Positions 1 to 15,000 of a stretch of DNA of 43,696 nt are shown one piece after another. The stretch comes from Rhodopirellula sp. SM50 (lineage in GTDB: Bacteria > Planctomycetota > Planctomycetia > Pirellulales > Pirellulaceae), in NCBI RefSeq assembly GCF_002289565.1, contig NZ_NTFY01000146.1:1-43696 (forward strand), given 5' to 3'. A program made the translations under genes and the position numbers. Within the stretch, counting starts at the first letter, position 1, and every line of letters starts with the position of its first letter. The notes below the pieces were generated by a model. It worked only from the letters and a program-made list of their open reading frames with translations. It ran no database searches and had not been told where the DNA came from.

Positions 1-2
1 AC

Positions 3-3000
3 AACGCGTTGGAGATCGATGACTTTGTGTTGCCCATCGCCGGCACCTACACGATCCGCGCGTATGAGTCTGAGAACGACGCCACCGGCAGCTTCACCAT
101 TGGAGTCAGTGATCAGCCCGTGGACGCGGGTACCGAACCGATCGCATCGGACAACGAAATCGTTGACCGCGAGATTGACCCGATCGGCGATGTTGACCAA
201 TTTTCTTTCACGGCGTTCCTGGGCGAAGTCTTCAACGTCAGTGTCGACGCATTGACGCCCGGTCTGGACCTTGACTTAACGATCGTTGACTCCTTGGGCG
301 CCGACCGCGCAGTCGTCACATCCGGTGTCGATGCACTGCTGAACGAATTCGTTGCTCCTGCAGACGACACGTATGTGATTCGTGTCGAACCGGCGGGGCA
401 ACCACAAACCTTGGGCAATACCGGGAATTACACGATTCGTCTTGAGCAGGTCATCTTCTCGCCCAATTTGACGGTCAGCGATGTCCAGCCCCCAGCGGAC
501 TCAGGCATCGAAAGTGGCGACACCCTCTCGCTCTCTTACACCGTCACCAACATTGGTAACCAGTCGACGCCAGATTCTAACTGGATCGATCATGTTGCGA
601 TCTCAGCCAATTCGGTCGCGGGAGACGCGGACGATATCCCGCTCACCGACGTCGCTCATTCAGGTGTGCTCGCAGCGGGTGCTGAGTACGTGAACCAGAT
701 CTCCGTCACATTACCCGAAGGAATCAGCGGCGACTACCACGTCATCGTTTCCACGGACACATCCAACCTGGTCACGGAAGTCTTTGGTGAAGACGACAAC
801 ACGCTCGTCTCCTTGTCCACGTTCCACGTCGACTTGGCTGCCTATCCCGATATGCAAGTCGACAATCTCGCGGTGGACTGGGGTACCAGCGACGTTCCTC
901 CGCTCTCCGCCACCGTCACATGGGATACCGTCAACCGCGGAAATCTTGCCGCTTCCGATGGCTGGCAGGAACGCCTGTCCGTCACGAACCTGACCACCAC
1001 CACCATCACCCATTTCGTCTATGACGTCGTTGGTGACCTCGGCGTCGATCAAACGCGTTCTCGATCAGCCAGCGTCACGCTGCCGACCCAGGGTCGTTAT
1101 CAATTCCAGGTCACGACCGACACGTCGGACAAGTTCTTTGAGTTCAATGCGCAAGGTCACGCAGCGGCTGAGCAAAACAATTCGTCGACGACTGAGGTGG
1201 TCATCCCCGGTGTGGATCTGATTGTTGAGTCGATCTCGGCACCGGCAGAGCTAATCGTCGGGAATCCGGCGAGCGGTGAAGTGACGTGGACGGTCAAGAA
1301 TCAAGGCCCCGTCGCAGGCACCGTCGACCGCTGGAACGATCACGTGATGTTCAGCTTCAATGATGTCGCCGGCGACAGTGATGATGTCTTGCTGGGCAGC
1401 TTTGAACACGTCGGGCAACTCGATCCGAATGGCACCTACATTCGGTCTCAAACGTTGACATTCCCCGAGCATCTGCGCGGTGAGTTTTTTGTCTACGTGA
1501 TGACCGATGCCGACGGCAACGTCGTCGAACCGGATGGTGAAGCAAACAACTCCTCCTCGTTAGCACCGGTCGAACTGACTATCCCCCATTCCGATCTCAT
1601 TGTCGAAGCGGCCAGCGGGCCAATCACTGCGGAGAGCGGTAATTCGATCGACGTGCTCTGGCGTGTCCGCAACCAGGGTCCATCGGTTACGAACCAGAGT
1701 TCTTGGGTCGATGTAATCACGTTGTCGGCCGATGATGTGCTTGATGCCGGGGATAGAGAACTAGCCCGATTGACGCACTCTGGCGAACTCGAGTCAGGTG
1801 ATAGCTACACCAGGCAATCCAATGTTCTGCTGCCCGAGGGGATTGAAGGCGACTACCACCTGTTTGTGATCACCGATGAATCTGAACGGGTTTTTGAAGA
1901 TCTTTTCGAAACGAACAACACCACGCGTTCGCTCGTCCCCGTGGCGATTACTCGAAGGCCCGATCCGGATCTTCAGGTCAGTGCCCTGGTCACGCCCGCA
2001 GCAGCCATGTCGGCAGAAACCATTTCAGTCGACTGGACCGTTGCCAATGCCGGTCCGGGACTTGCGCGAGGGCCATGGGTGGATAGCCTCTACCTTTCTA
2101 CCGACGGCAATCTGGATGCGGCAACACTCCTCGCCGCTCGATCGCGTGATGAGTCGCTGCCTTCGCTGGAGCAATACACCGCGTCCACAAGTGTCACGCT
2201 TCCCGAATTGGGCGACGGAACCTACTTCCTGACACTTGTCACCGACGTCGGCGACGGCGTTTTTGAGGGAGACTTTGAAGGAAACAACATTCGTGTTTCC
2301 GAAACGTTGCTCACTATCACACACCCCGACCTGGTTTCCGCGATTGTTTCGGCACCCGCGACCGCAATCTCGGGTTCCGTTGTGACCCTCGATTGGTCGG
2401 TGACCAACAGCGGAACCGCCACCGCGTCGGCACCCTGGCAGGATCGCATCTTCTTGTCGGGCGATGCGCTGTGGAGTGGTGACGATGTGTTGCTGGCTGA
2501 ACGATCACACAATGATTCGCTCGGCACGTCAAGCACCTACACAAAACAAGCTTCCTTCACGCTCCCGATCGGTGTTGCAGGATTTCGCTACCTGTTGTTG
2601 ATGACGGATGCCGACCAGGAATTGAACGAAGCCGCGGACGAGGGCAATAACCTGGCGGTATTCGTGACTGAGATCACACTTGCGCCCTATGCCGACCTTG
2701 CCGTGTCCAATGTTGTGGTACCGCAATCAACGATCGGAGACCCCGCGACGATTACGGCACAGTGGACCGTCACAAACCTTGGCAGCGGCCCCGGAGAGAC
2801 CTCGGCGTGGGTCGATCGCATGGTGGCCTCCGAAAACGAAATTCTTGGGGATTGGGATGACGTCTTGGTGGGCGAGTTTTCCCACGTCGGCGATCTCAAC
2901 GTCGGCGAAAGCTACACGACCTCACGAACGATCACGTTGCCACCAGCGATGGAAGGTCGATTCCATGTCTACTTGACGACCGACGCGGCCGACCTAGTTT

Positions 3001-6000
3001 ACGAGAATGGGCTGGAGGCCAACAACACGTCGGCGTCGTCCAACACCTTGGATGTGGCGAGTTTCCCCTATGCGGACCTGACCGTTTCTTCGCTTGATGC
3101 CCCATCGACAGCCGCCAGCGGCCAACCGTTGTCGTTTTCCTGGAGCGTGGAAAATCTGGGGCCTGCCATCACGGACGCAGCGACATGGCGAGACTACCTG
3201 CGTCTGGCGACCGACCCGGCTGGAAACGAAACGATCTTCTTCGGGCGCACCGATGTGATTGCCGACTATTGGCATCTCGGTCGACTCGCCCCGGGACAAG
3301 CCTACGACCGGACCGATTCGATTGTGCTGCCCGATGGTCTTGAGGGCACCATTTATCTCGTCCTCACAACAGGAGACCACACTGGCTCGAATTCAGTTCC
3401 GTTTGAGTTCCTTTCGACGGACAACAACCGGCGTGTCTCTGGACCGATTGAGGTCTCCCTGACGCCGCCCCCTGATCTGGTCGTCACCGACATCACCGCA
3501 CCGGCGGAAGCGTTTGATGGGATACGGGTCGACGTCGGTTGGACTGTCCAGAACATTGGCCTCGGTGACGCGAGGGGCGATTGGATTGACAAAGTTTACT
3601 TGCGCAAGATAGGGGATCCCGATGCCGGTCCGATCGAGTTGGGTACGTTTACGTTCGCAGGAGACGTTCAGAGTGGTACCAGCTATACCCGGCGTGAATT
3701 ACTCACGCTGCCAGAGCACATCCAAGGTGCATTCCAGATCGAGCTGTCGACAAATGTGGGACCACTCGGAGGATTTCACTCCGCGTTGCTCTACGAACAC
3801 GGCCAAACCGACAACAACACGCTGCTGGATGATCAAGCGATCGTTGTCAGCCTGACTCCGCGGCCTGACCTCCAGGTCCAGTCGATTACGGCGCCCGATA
3901 GCGTACCGGCCGGAGGAACGGGGGCGTTCGAATTCATCGTCATCAATCAAGGAACGGTTCCGGCCAGCGGCCGCTGGCAAGATAGCGTCTACCTGTCGGT
4001 TGATAACGTGCACAGTAGCGACGATCTCTTGTTAGGAACTTATGACAACGGATCAGCCCTGCTGACCGGAGAGACATATCGCACGGAGACAGGCAGCGTT
4101 TCGATTCCCAAGCGATTCGCGGGCGAGGTGTTTGTGATCGTGCAATCGGATGCCCGCAACGCTCTGGATGAATTCCCTCAAGACGGCAACAACGTTCTGG
4201 TGCATCCCGTCGAAGTCATTCCGTTGCCTCCTGCGGACCTCGTGACCTCTGATGTTGTCGTCCCCCGACAAGCCTTTGACGGAACCGAAATCGAAGTCCG
4301 ATACACCGTTTCAAATCTGGGTGGCGGCGAGACCAACGCGAGCAACTGGAATGACACGATCTGGCTGACCAGAGACAAGAATCGCCCGTATCCTTGCGCC
4401 GGCGATATGCCGATCGGAAATTTCGTGCACAACGGGGCTTTGGACATCGGCGAGAGCTACGAGCAACAGGTCACCGTTCGCATCCCAACTCCGCCGGAAA
4501 TGGCAGCCTATTGGGCTGACACATGTGATCAGTCCGTGGCAATTGACGAATTGATTCCAGGTGAGTGGTACATCACGGCCTGGAGCGACTCCTACGACGT
4601 CGTCGTCGAGGACACCTTCGACATCAACATCAACCCCGATGATCCCAACGAACTCGACAACAACAACTACAAAGCGGCACCGATCTCGCTGTTGCTGACG
4701 ACGCCGCCGGACCTCGTCGTGACCTCCGTTAGTCCGACGCCGCAGGCGATTGGCGGCGAAGAGTTCACCGTTCGGTGGACCGTCGAGAACCAGGGCAATG
4801 CCGAGGCACGCGACACGGGGCCGTACGACCGGTGGTTCGATATTGTCTATCTCTCCGATCACCCCAACCCGGACGCACCAGGGGCGCGGAAATGGGAACT
4901 GGGAAAGATTGCCCACAAAGGTGGTCTCGGTATCGGTGAGAGTTATACGACGGAACAGATCTTCGTGCTCTCTCCGGAAGCGTCCGGAGAATACGTGATC
5001 GTTGTGACTGACGATGGGACCATTTGGGAGGGCCCATTTGAAGACAACAACACATTGGCCGTGCCAGTTGATGTGACAACGGCTCCCGCCGACTTACAAG
5101 TCACGTCGATCACAACGCTGCCAAGTAACCTCTCGGGTGAGACGACCGAAGTCGAGTGGACCGTGACCAACCACGGTGCACCCGTCTGGTCAGGAACGCC
5201 CTATTGGACCGATTACGTCTACATTTCACCGGATGCCGAATTCATCCGTAACCGCGCCGCGGTGCTGGGCAAGTTCATCCATAGCAACGCGGAGCCCCTG
5301 GGAACGAACGAAAGCTACACACGTCGGGAAGAAGTGCTGCTGCCGCGTGGAACGGATGGAACTTTCTACGTCCACGTGATCACGGATCCGCTTGCCGAAT
5401 CTGGTTTCCCGGCGTCGCCACCGTTTCACAATACAAATCGAAGTTTCTACGACGGCAGTTTCCTCGCTCAAGGCCACGTCTACGAAGGGTGGGTCTCGAC
5501 GGGATTCCGTACCGGTTACGGCGTTCTTGAGCAGAACAATCTCGCAACCTCTCCCATCGACGTCACCTACAACGAACCCGATCTGGTGATTCACGATGTG
5601 ACGGTGTCGGCGGGGGTTCCACGTTCAGGCGAAACCGTGACCGTTTCCTGGTCGGTAACGAACGAGGGCGATCGCTCGACCTATCCCGATTCTGAAAAGC
5701 CGCAGTTTGTCGAAAAACGCTGGAGCGACCGGGTCTACCTCTCGGCCGATTTGTCGCTTGACCCATCAGACTTCTTCTTGGGCGGTATCACTCGTGGCAC
5801 GGCATACGTTCCACCGCCACCTTTGGATGTCAACGAAACGTACCAGCACACGCTCGATGTCACGCTGCCGGATGCCATCGAGGGTGACTTTCATCTTCTC
5901 GTCGTCACAGACGCCAACCTCGGGGCCAGGGGCGGTGCGTTAGGATTCGACCGTGGCGGAGGAGCGGTTGATCGCACCGTGCGGTACGCGGCAGAGTTCC

Positions 6001-9000
6001 TGCAAGCCAACCACTACACGGCCTTCTGGCCACTTGCTCGTGTCCAAGAGTTCGCGGACGAGGCAAACAACACCGGCATCGTCCCGTTGCCGGTCACGCT
6101 CACCCCGCCACCTGATCTTCAGGTGACTCAAATCGGCGCCCCGACCCACATCGTGGCCGGGCAAGCCTTTGACGTCAGCTACACCGTCGCGAACCTCGGC
6201 ACCGGCGATGCAATCGAGTTGCATGGCTGGGACGATATGATCTATCTCTCGCGCGATCCCTATTTGGATCTGCGCGCCGACACGTTCCTTCAGGCAACGA
6301 AGCACAGAGATTACCCAGCACCGACGGTACTCAACGCCGGTGAGCAATACGAAGTCACCCGAACCATCGACGCCAAGCAGACCCGTGGATTGGAAGGTCC
6401 GTTCTACGTCTTTGTAATCACCGATCCCGTTCGGTATCAGGGACAGCCACGAGGCGATGTCTTCGAACTCGACAATGAGAACAACAACTCGAACTACCTG
6501 ATTCCACCGGTCATCATCGAGCTGCCGCCGCCAGCCGATTTGCAAGTCGATGTCGATTCGATCGTCATTCCATCGAACGGACAAACGGGGCAGGACGTTA
6601 CCGTCAGTTGGACCGTCACGAATCACGACAACGCGGTTGTCGAAGGAACTTGGAGCGATGCGGTTTATCTTTCGGCCGACGCCGTTTGGGATATTTCCGA
6701 TCAACTCCTTGGCCGTGCCTCCTACACGACCGAGCGGCTCGACGAATCCCAAAGTCCGCCGCAGCCTTATCACGACCCTCTTGAGAACGGCGAGTCGTAC
6801 TCGCTGACCGTCGGCGCCGAAATCCCTCCGGTCGCCCCCGGACAGTACCGCGTGATCGTGCGTCCCGACATCTTCAACGAGATCTACGAGGGCATTAACG
6901 AATCCAACAATCGAACGACCTCGGCCGAAGTCATCGATGTCGCGGTGGATTCGCTGCATCTCGACATCCCGCTGGAAACCACGCTCAGCACCGGACAAGA
7001 GCGGCTTTACCAGGTGACCGTGGATCAGGGGCAAACGCTGAGAGTCAGCGTCTCGTCCGCAGGAAATGATCAGGCCGCAAACGAGATTTACCTTCGCTAC
7101 AACGAAGTGCCAAACGGCATCTTCTACGATGCGTCGCACGATGGTTCGCTGGCCGCCGACCAATCCGCCGTGATTCCTACGACCGATCCCGGGGTTTATT
7201 ACGTTCTGATTCGCGGTCAATCGGAGCCATCTCCCGACACTCCCGTCACCCTGCTGGCCGAAGTGCTGCCGTTCGCCATCACCGACGTGTTACCCGATGC
7301 CGGTGGCGACGGACGCTGGGTGACGACGACCATCCTGGGCGCTCAATTCCACGACGATGCGATCGTCAAACTGGTGCGTCCGGAATTTGGTGAGTACGAG
7401 CCCGACAGCTATCAGGTGATCAACAGCACGAAGATCATCGCTACGTTCGATCTTCGTGATGCCCCCCACGGTTTGTACGACGTCAAAGTCATCAACCCCG
7501 ACGGCGCCGAAGCGATCGTTCCTTACCGCTACCTGATCGAACGTCAAATCGAACCGGATGTCACCATCGGCATGGGTGGGCCCCGAGTCCTGGCGCCGGG
7601 CAATACCGGAATCTACAGTGTCACGGTTCGAGATCTGGGCAACGTCGACACGCCTTACACGTTCTTCGAATTCGGAATCCCTGAACTGGGCGAGAATGCG
7701 ACGCTTGGCTTCCCGTTTGTTGCGTTCGCCTCCAGTGTCCGCGGAGCACCCGAAAGTGACGACTTGAGTGATGTCCCCTGGGCCAGCCTGGACTCGGGCG
7801 TCAACACGACCGGTGAAAACCTGGCTCCCGGATACGTCTTCGATTTGCCCAACCAAACCAACGCCCGTTGGACCTTCACGGCCGAGACCTATCCCGGACT
7901 GGCGGCAAAACTCGCCGAAAACCCTGATTACCTCGGTCTCTTGACGGACAACTGCGCAGAGATCGCGTTCCAATTTCATATCGCGGCGGCCGCGACGGCA
8001 ATGGACCGCGATGAGTTCATTGCCCATCAGTCTCAGCAAGCCCAACAGATTCGCGCAGCGCTGCTGAATGATCCCGACGCCCCCGCCGCGCTGGTTGCAC
8101 TTGCCGCCGATGTGGACGCCTGGACGAACCTTTACTTGGCGGCGCTCGAGGAAGTGGGATTGCTGCGTCCAGCGGACGACGCACCGCCGATCCGAGAAAA
8201 CCCGCTCGTCGTCAGCCAGATGGCCGCGATCGCCAGCGGTCTGCTCGCCGGACCAGCCGGTGAAGAAATCCGGGGCAGCGGCAGTCTAACGAGCTTCTTC
8301 GATCAGATCCGAGCCTGGTACGGTCACGATCCGGAACTGATCGGCAGTTACGAAATCCCCGACTCAGCGGACTTCGACCTCGGACTGACGCTGCCGACGC
8401 ACTTCGAGGCGTTCAACGTCTACGTTCCGTACGCGGAATGCCGTCCCGACATTCCCGAGTACATTTCTGTTCCTCCGGTCAACTTCAACACGTACTTCGA
8501 TCCCGCGGCCGCCGGTACAGCCCGACTGGCCACGATCACCGGTCCGACGGTCTTTGGCGACGAACAGTTCCTGCCGGCCAGCGAGCGTCTTCCCTACACG
8601 GTCTACTTCGAGAACGCAGCGACCTCCAGCCGTTCAGCTTCCGAAGTGCGGATCGTGACCGAGCTGGATCCGAATCTTGCACCACAATCGTTCCGACTCG
8701 GGGACATCAAGCTGGGTCCAATCACCATCCACGTCCCCGACGGACGAGGATCATTCCAGGGCGACTTCGACTTTACCCAGCAACTCGGATTCATCGTTCG
8801 CGCCAGCGCCGGTCTGGACATTGGTTCCGGCGTCGCCACCTGGCTGCTCGAAGCGATCGATCCGGACACCGGCGAATTATTACAAGGCGGACAGATCGGA
8901 CTGCTCGCTCCCAACGATGCACATGGTGCTGGCGCCGGTTTTGTCAGCTACAGCGTCGTTCCCAAAGTCGACCTGCAAACCGGCACACCGATCAGCGCAA

Positions 9001-12000
9001 CGGCACGCGTTCTGTTCGACCACGCGCCACCGGAAGACACCAACACGATCACCCAACCAATCGACGGGCAAGCTCCCGTCACCAGCCTGACGTCCGAGCC
9101 ACTCGCCGCCGGCAGCAGTGACTACCTGGTCGAGTGGACTGCGTCGGATGACGCGTCCGGCGTCAAGCACGTGACCGTTTATGTCGCCGAAGACGGTGGC
9201 GACTTCACGATCTGGATGCGTCAAACGAATGAAACCAGTGCAGTGTTCCGCGGTGAGGTCAATCGCGAATACGAGTTCCTGGCCCTGGCGACCGACAACG
9301 CTGGCAATCGCGAGCAACCCGCCTTTGGCGTCGCCGCGCCCGACGACGGCTCGCGCGTCAATCTGGGCATCGCTCCCGATGTCGGTCAGACACAGGCACC
9401 GCAATTGTTGCCGCTGCCCGATCCCAGCCCGACCCCCTCGACGAATCGACTGTTTGTGGCAGCCCAACAGGAGATCCCGTCCGAAGCACCGCCCTTCCGG
9501 ATCTCTGAATTCGAGACCGTCTTGCGGCCCTTCACGGCCGAATCGTTCGCGACCGGAATTCACCAGAGCCACGCCGAAATCGGTCCGATGGCGATCACCG
9601 TTCTTGATGATGACACGGTGATGATCAGTGGCGGGTCGGGACGCAATCAGCTCTACCGCGTCACACCCGAAGGTGGCTATGTCGGCAATCCACTCGCCTA
9701 TCTCGACCATCCGGTTTTCGATCTACAGCGAGACCCCGACGGTGGCTTGTGGGCCACGACCGGCGGCGGACCGCTTTTGCAACTGGATCCCGACACCGGT
9801 TTGGTGCTCGGCGAGTATGGCGACCGCATCACACAGTCGCTTGCGATCCATCCCGAAAGCGGTTTGATCTATGTCTCGACCGGCGACGGCATCGCGATCT
9901 TCGATCCGCAGACCACCGAGTTTTCCGCCTACAGCGATCTACGCGTCGGTAACCTGCGGTTTGCCACCGACGGATCCCTGTGGGCCGCGCTCTGGCCACA
10001 GCGTGGCAACATTGTGCGGTTCAACGAGGATAACGAGCCGCAGTTGATGCTGCAGTTCGAGACGCCGGTCGATTCGCTCGCCTTTGGATCGCTTGGAACG
10101 CACCTCGAAAATCTGTTGTTCGTTTCACACAACGCCGGCATCAATCCTCCCCTCTCCCAGCCTGGGGGAGGGGTCGGGGGTGGGGGCGGCAGCGATCTGA
10201 CAATGGTCGATCTGGCGACACTGGAACGGATCGCGGTTGCCGAGGGTGGCACGCGAGGCGATATCCTGCAAGCAACGCCCGACGGACGGCTGCTCGTCAG
10301 TCAATCGAACCAGGTCGATGTGCTCAGCCCGATCCTTGCACCCGCCGTCGCCTTCACCAACCCGGCGTCCGACAGTGTGGTCGCGTTGCCACTGGGCAGT
10401 GTCAGCGTCACCTTCGATCATGACATGCACATCGGTGATCCGACTGAAACCGGCTCGGTCATCAATCCGGACAACTACCGTCTCCGTGGCGCCACCGCGG
10501 GTGACGTCCCGATTCGCAGCGTGATCTACGACGCCGAACGTCGCACGGCGATTCTGACCTTCGAATCACTTCCGGCCGAACCCTACGAGTTGACCGTTTA
10601 TCACACGGTCGAAAGCGGTCAAGGTCTGGCGATGGAAGACGATCACATCGCCTCGTTCCTGGCGATCTCCGACTTCACACCGTTCGTCGACATCGAATTC
10701 ACCGACTCGCGAATGCATCGAGTCAATCAAACGATCGCCTACGACGTGACGCTGACCAATATCGGCGACTACGACCTGCAAATCCCGCTCTACTTGCTCT
10801 TGCTGCCCAAGGACAAGTACAGCGGACAGCCGCTCGAACATCTCGGGCAGATGGACGACGCCTGGGTCGTCGACCTCAGCAACGCCGTTGCCATCGACAA
10901 CCGGCTCGCCCCACAAGCATCGACCGTTGGCCAGACCGTGGCGGTCGCCTCGCCGGATCGTCTTCGCGTCGATGTCGATTACAGCGTGTGGGCACTGCCG
11001 ACGACCAATCTCGCGCCCGTCTTCACGGCAGAACCGGTCATCGATGCGATCGCCGGACAAGCTTACGACTACACTGCCGTCGCCCAAGACCCCGATGGCG
11101 TCGTCGTTGAGTACTTGTTGGTCAGTGGTCCGGCCGGAATGTCGGTCGACCCGGCCAGTGGTCAGTTCGACTGGCTACCCGATGCCGACGATCCCGCCTC
11201 GGTCCCCGTGACATTGCGTGCCTACGACTCGCGCGGCGGCTATGGAACGCTCGACTTCACGATCTTGGTGGCCGGTGGCAATCAACCTCCACAGGTCGGC
11301 GAGCTTCCCGACGAGATACTGGCCCAAGAAGGCGAGCCCATTCAAATCTCGCTTTCCGCCCTGGATCCCGAACGCGGGGCGCTGGTCACTTGGGTCGACA
11401 ACCTGCCGCCCGGTGCGACTTACGACGAAGCCTTGCGTATCCTCTCGTGGACGCCCGGATTCGACGCCGCGGGAACTTACTCCGACGTGCGGTTCGTTGT
11501 CACCGATGGTCTGACGCAAGTCAATCGTTCGACCACACTGTTGGTCCAGCCGACCAATCAACCGCCCGAGCTGCTACCGCTTGCCGACCGCAGTGTGCTG
11601 CAAGGCGAAGCGATTGTCTTCTATCTGTCGGCCAGCGACCCCGATGGCGACGCGATCACCTACGGCAGCCGACTGCTGCCCGGCGGCGCGTTCCTCGACC
11701 CGAACACGGGACGATTCGAATGGACGCCAGCCTACTTCCAAGCAGGACTCTACGAGATCCCAATGACCGTCAGCGACGGCAACTCGGAAACCACGCAAAC
11801 CGTCAACATCGACGTGTTGAACGTCAACGCCGCGCCGGTCTTCAGCACGCTCGGCAATTGGGTCGTCCAGGAAGGCCAGGTGCTGTACTTCCGTGCCTTC
11901 GCCTACGATCCCGACAACCCGGGATTCGAGCCGCAGTTCCGTCTGGCCGACGGTTCGCTCACGCCGCTCGAAGGCAGCGAGGCGAGTGTGACCTATGTGG

Positions 12001-15000
12001 CAAGCGGCTTGCCGGCTGACGCCGACTTCGATGTCGAAACGGCATTCTTCCAATGGCAACCTGCTTACGATGCGGCCGGTGATTACACACTGACCATCAC
12101 CGCCACCGATGACGGCGACGGAACCAGTACACCGCTATTCACGTCTCAAGATGTGCCGATCACGGTACTCAACGGCAACCGACCTCCCGAGATCGCTCCG
12201 ATCGAAAACGTGACGCTTGAACGTGATGAAGTCGTTGACGTACCCGTTAGCGTCACCGATCCCGATGGCAATCCGGTCACGCTCTCGCTGCGGAACGCAC
12301 TGCAGGGCTATCCATTGCCCGACTTCATCAGCTTCACCGATGGCGGCGATGGCACCGGCACGGTGCGGATCGAACCCGGTGACGGCCACCGCGGCGATCA
12401 CGTCGTCACCTTGACTGCAACGGACAACGGGGACGACGGCCCTGAACAGGACATCTTGTCATCCGAGTACTCGTTCGTGATCACGGTCGACTACTTCAAC
12501 GAACGGCCGATCCTCGAGCACATCGGTAATAAGGTCGCGCTCGTCGGCCAGCCGCTCAGCTTCACCGTGCGTGCGTCCGATTTGGATCAAACCCCGTTGA
12601 TGTTCACCGCGGAAGGGTTACCCGCCGGCGCGACATTGACCGAAGGCACAACTTATGGCACCGCAATTTTCCAGTGGACTCCGACGGTCGCCGACATTGG
12701 TACGATTCCAGTGACGGTCAGGGTACTGGATAGCGGCAATGGAAACGTGAACGAAGTACTGAGAGACTACGACTCGTTCAACTTGATCGTCCGCACAGCC
12801 AACGCCGCGCCCGTGTTGCTGCCGATCGGCAATCTAACCACGGCGGAAACGGAAACGTTCGCGTATGCCATGCAAGCTTTTGATACCGATGGCGACGAAT
12901 TGACTTATCGAGCTGAAAACCTGCCCGCCGGCGCGAGCGCGGATCCGATGACCGGCGTCTTGACTTGGACGCCGAACATCTTCCAGGCAGGAACTTACCC
13001 CAACGTGACCCTGAGTGTCAGCGATGGGCCGGTGACGATCAGCGAAGTCATCACGCTCACCGTCGTTAATTCCAACCAAGCCCCGATCCTGCTCGCGTTG
13101 CCGCCGCAGTTCGGATTCGAAGACGCCGCGCTGCAATTCACCCTGGCCGGCACCGACATCGACGCCGACGCATTGACCTACTTTGCGACCACGGCACTGC
13201 CAACTGGTTCGTTGTTTGACCCTCGCAGCGGACGCTTCAGCTGGACGCCCGGCTACTTGCAGGCGGGAACCTACACGGTCGATTTCGGCGTCCGTGACGG
13301 CGACGGTTTGAGCGACACGATCGACGTGCGGATCGACATCGCCAACAACAATCGTGCGCCCGAGTTGTACGCCGACAGTCACACGGCGATCGTCGGCCAA
13401 TCGCTTGAGTTCGCCGTCGGCGCCTCCGATCCCGATCCACAGACCACATTGACGTTCGGCGTCAGCGGCCTGCCCGAAGGAGCATCCTTCGACGTCCAAA
13501 CCGGTCTGTTCGCCTGGACGCCGGGCCCGGGCCAAACCGGCGACTACCCGCTGTTGTTCACCGTCAGCGACGGTCAAGCAACCGTCTCGCGAGCGGCGCT
13601 GCTGCGCAGCCTGATCTCAGCGGAACCACCGCGAGTGACGATCGAGTTGACACCCAGCTTCCCGGCGATTCCGGGACAGCAAGTTCTGATCCACGCGATC
13701 GCCGATAGCGTCGCGGAGATCACGGACATCCAGCTCACGGTCGACGGCCAACCGTTGGTCCTTGATGCACAAGGACGCGCCAAGATCGTCGTGGACGCTC
13801 CCGGCAAGCTGATCGTGGAAGCGACGGCAACCGATCAAGACAGCTTGGTCGGCACCGCCAGCAAGATCGTCCAGGTTCGCGACCCGGCCGATACCGAAGC
13901 ACCGCGCCTCTCGTTCGATGTCACTCTCGGAGACAAGGCCTACACGACTGCGACCGATTTGATCGGGACGGTCGACGACACCAATTTGGACGGTTGGCAG
14001 CTCGAACTCGCACCCGTCGGATCCGACGACTTTGTCACGCTCGCTTCCGAGGAAACGACCGTCTCAGACGCATCGTTCGTTACCTTCGATCCCGAGACAG
14101 TTAGCAACGGCTTCTATCGTCTGCGTCTGACCGCCAGCGACTTAAGCCGCCGAACAAGCGAAGTGGAAACGGTGATCGAGGTCAACACGGTCACCAAGCC
14201 GACGCAACTGCTGCGCAGTGAAACGGACCTGACCGTCGTTATGGGCGGCGCGCCGATCGAGATCGGTCGTCAGTACGATTCATTGTTGCATCGTCAGCCG
14301 GGCGATTTCGGCTACGGCTGGCGACTCGCCAACCGTGACACAAACATCCAAGCCGGCGTCGCGACGACCGGTCGCGAGTCACTCGGCGTCTACGAACCAT
14401 TCCAGGTGGACACGCGAGTCTATGTGACGCTTCCCGACGGCAACCGAGTCGGCTTCACCTTTTCCCCCGAGCAACAGTCGCTTTCCACGGTGACCTGGTA
14501 CACGCCCGCGTTCCAATCCGATCCCGGAGTCGACTGGACGCTCGATTCGGTCGCCACCAAACTCACGCTGGCCCGCAACCGGTTCTACGACCTGCTGACC
14601 GCAGCACCCTACAACCCGGCCAGTGCGCAGTTCGCCGGTCACGACTATCGACTGACCGGCCCGGACGGCACGGTCTACCTGCTCGACACCGCAATGGGAG
14701 TCCAGCAACAGAACCTGCCCAATGGTGAAACGCTCTACCACAGCGACAGCGGCATCCACAGCAGCACCGGCGAGTCGATCGACTTCATCCGCGACGACGC
14801 CGGACGCCTGTCACGCATCACCGCCCCCGACGGTCGCCAAGTCACCTACCGCTACGACGAAGCGGGCGACCTGCTAATGATCCGCAATCTCGACGCCGGC
14901 CAATCAACGCTCTACGGCTACACCCCCGAGCATCTGCTCAACCTGATCGTCTCCCCAACCACGGGCGACAGCCAGTTCATCGAATACACGCCTGCGCCAA

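Noticed and set aside
5940..7220. 426-codon open frame on the minus strand inside the giant gene
   Set aside because: The sense frame encodes clear CARDB repeats. The antisense frame is open because of GC-biased codon use, and its translation shows no recognisable domain or start signal.
8438..9710. Overlapping frames on both strands (227 codons plus, 276 codons minus)
   Set aside because: Arg/Ser/Pro-rich translations typical of shadow frames in GC-rich coding DNA.
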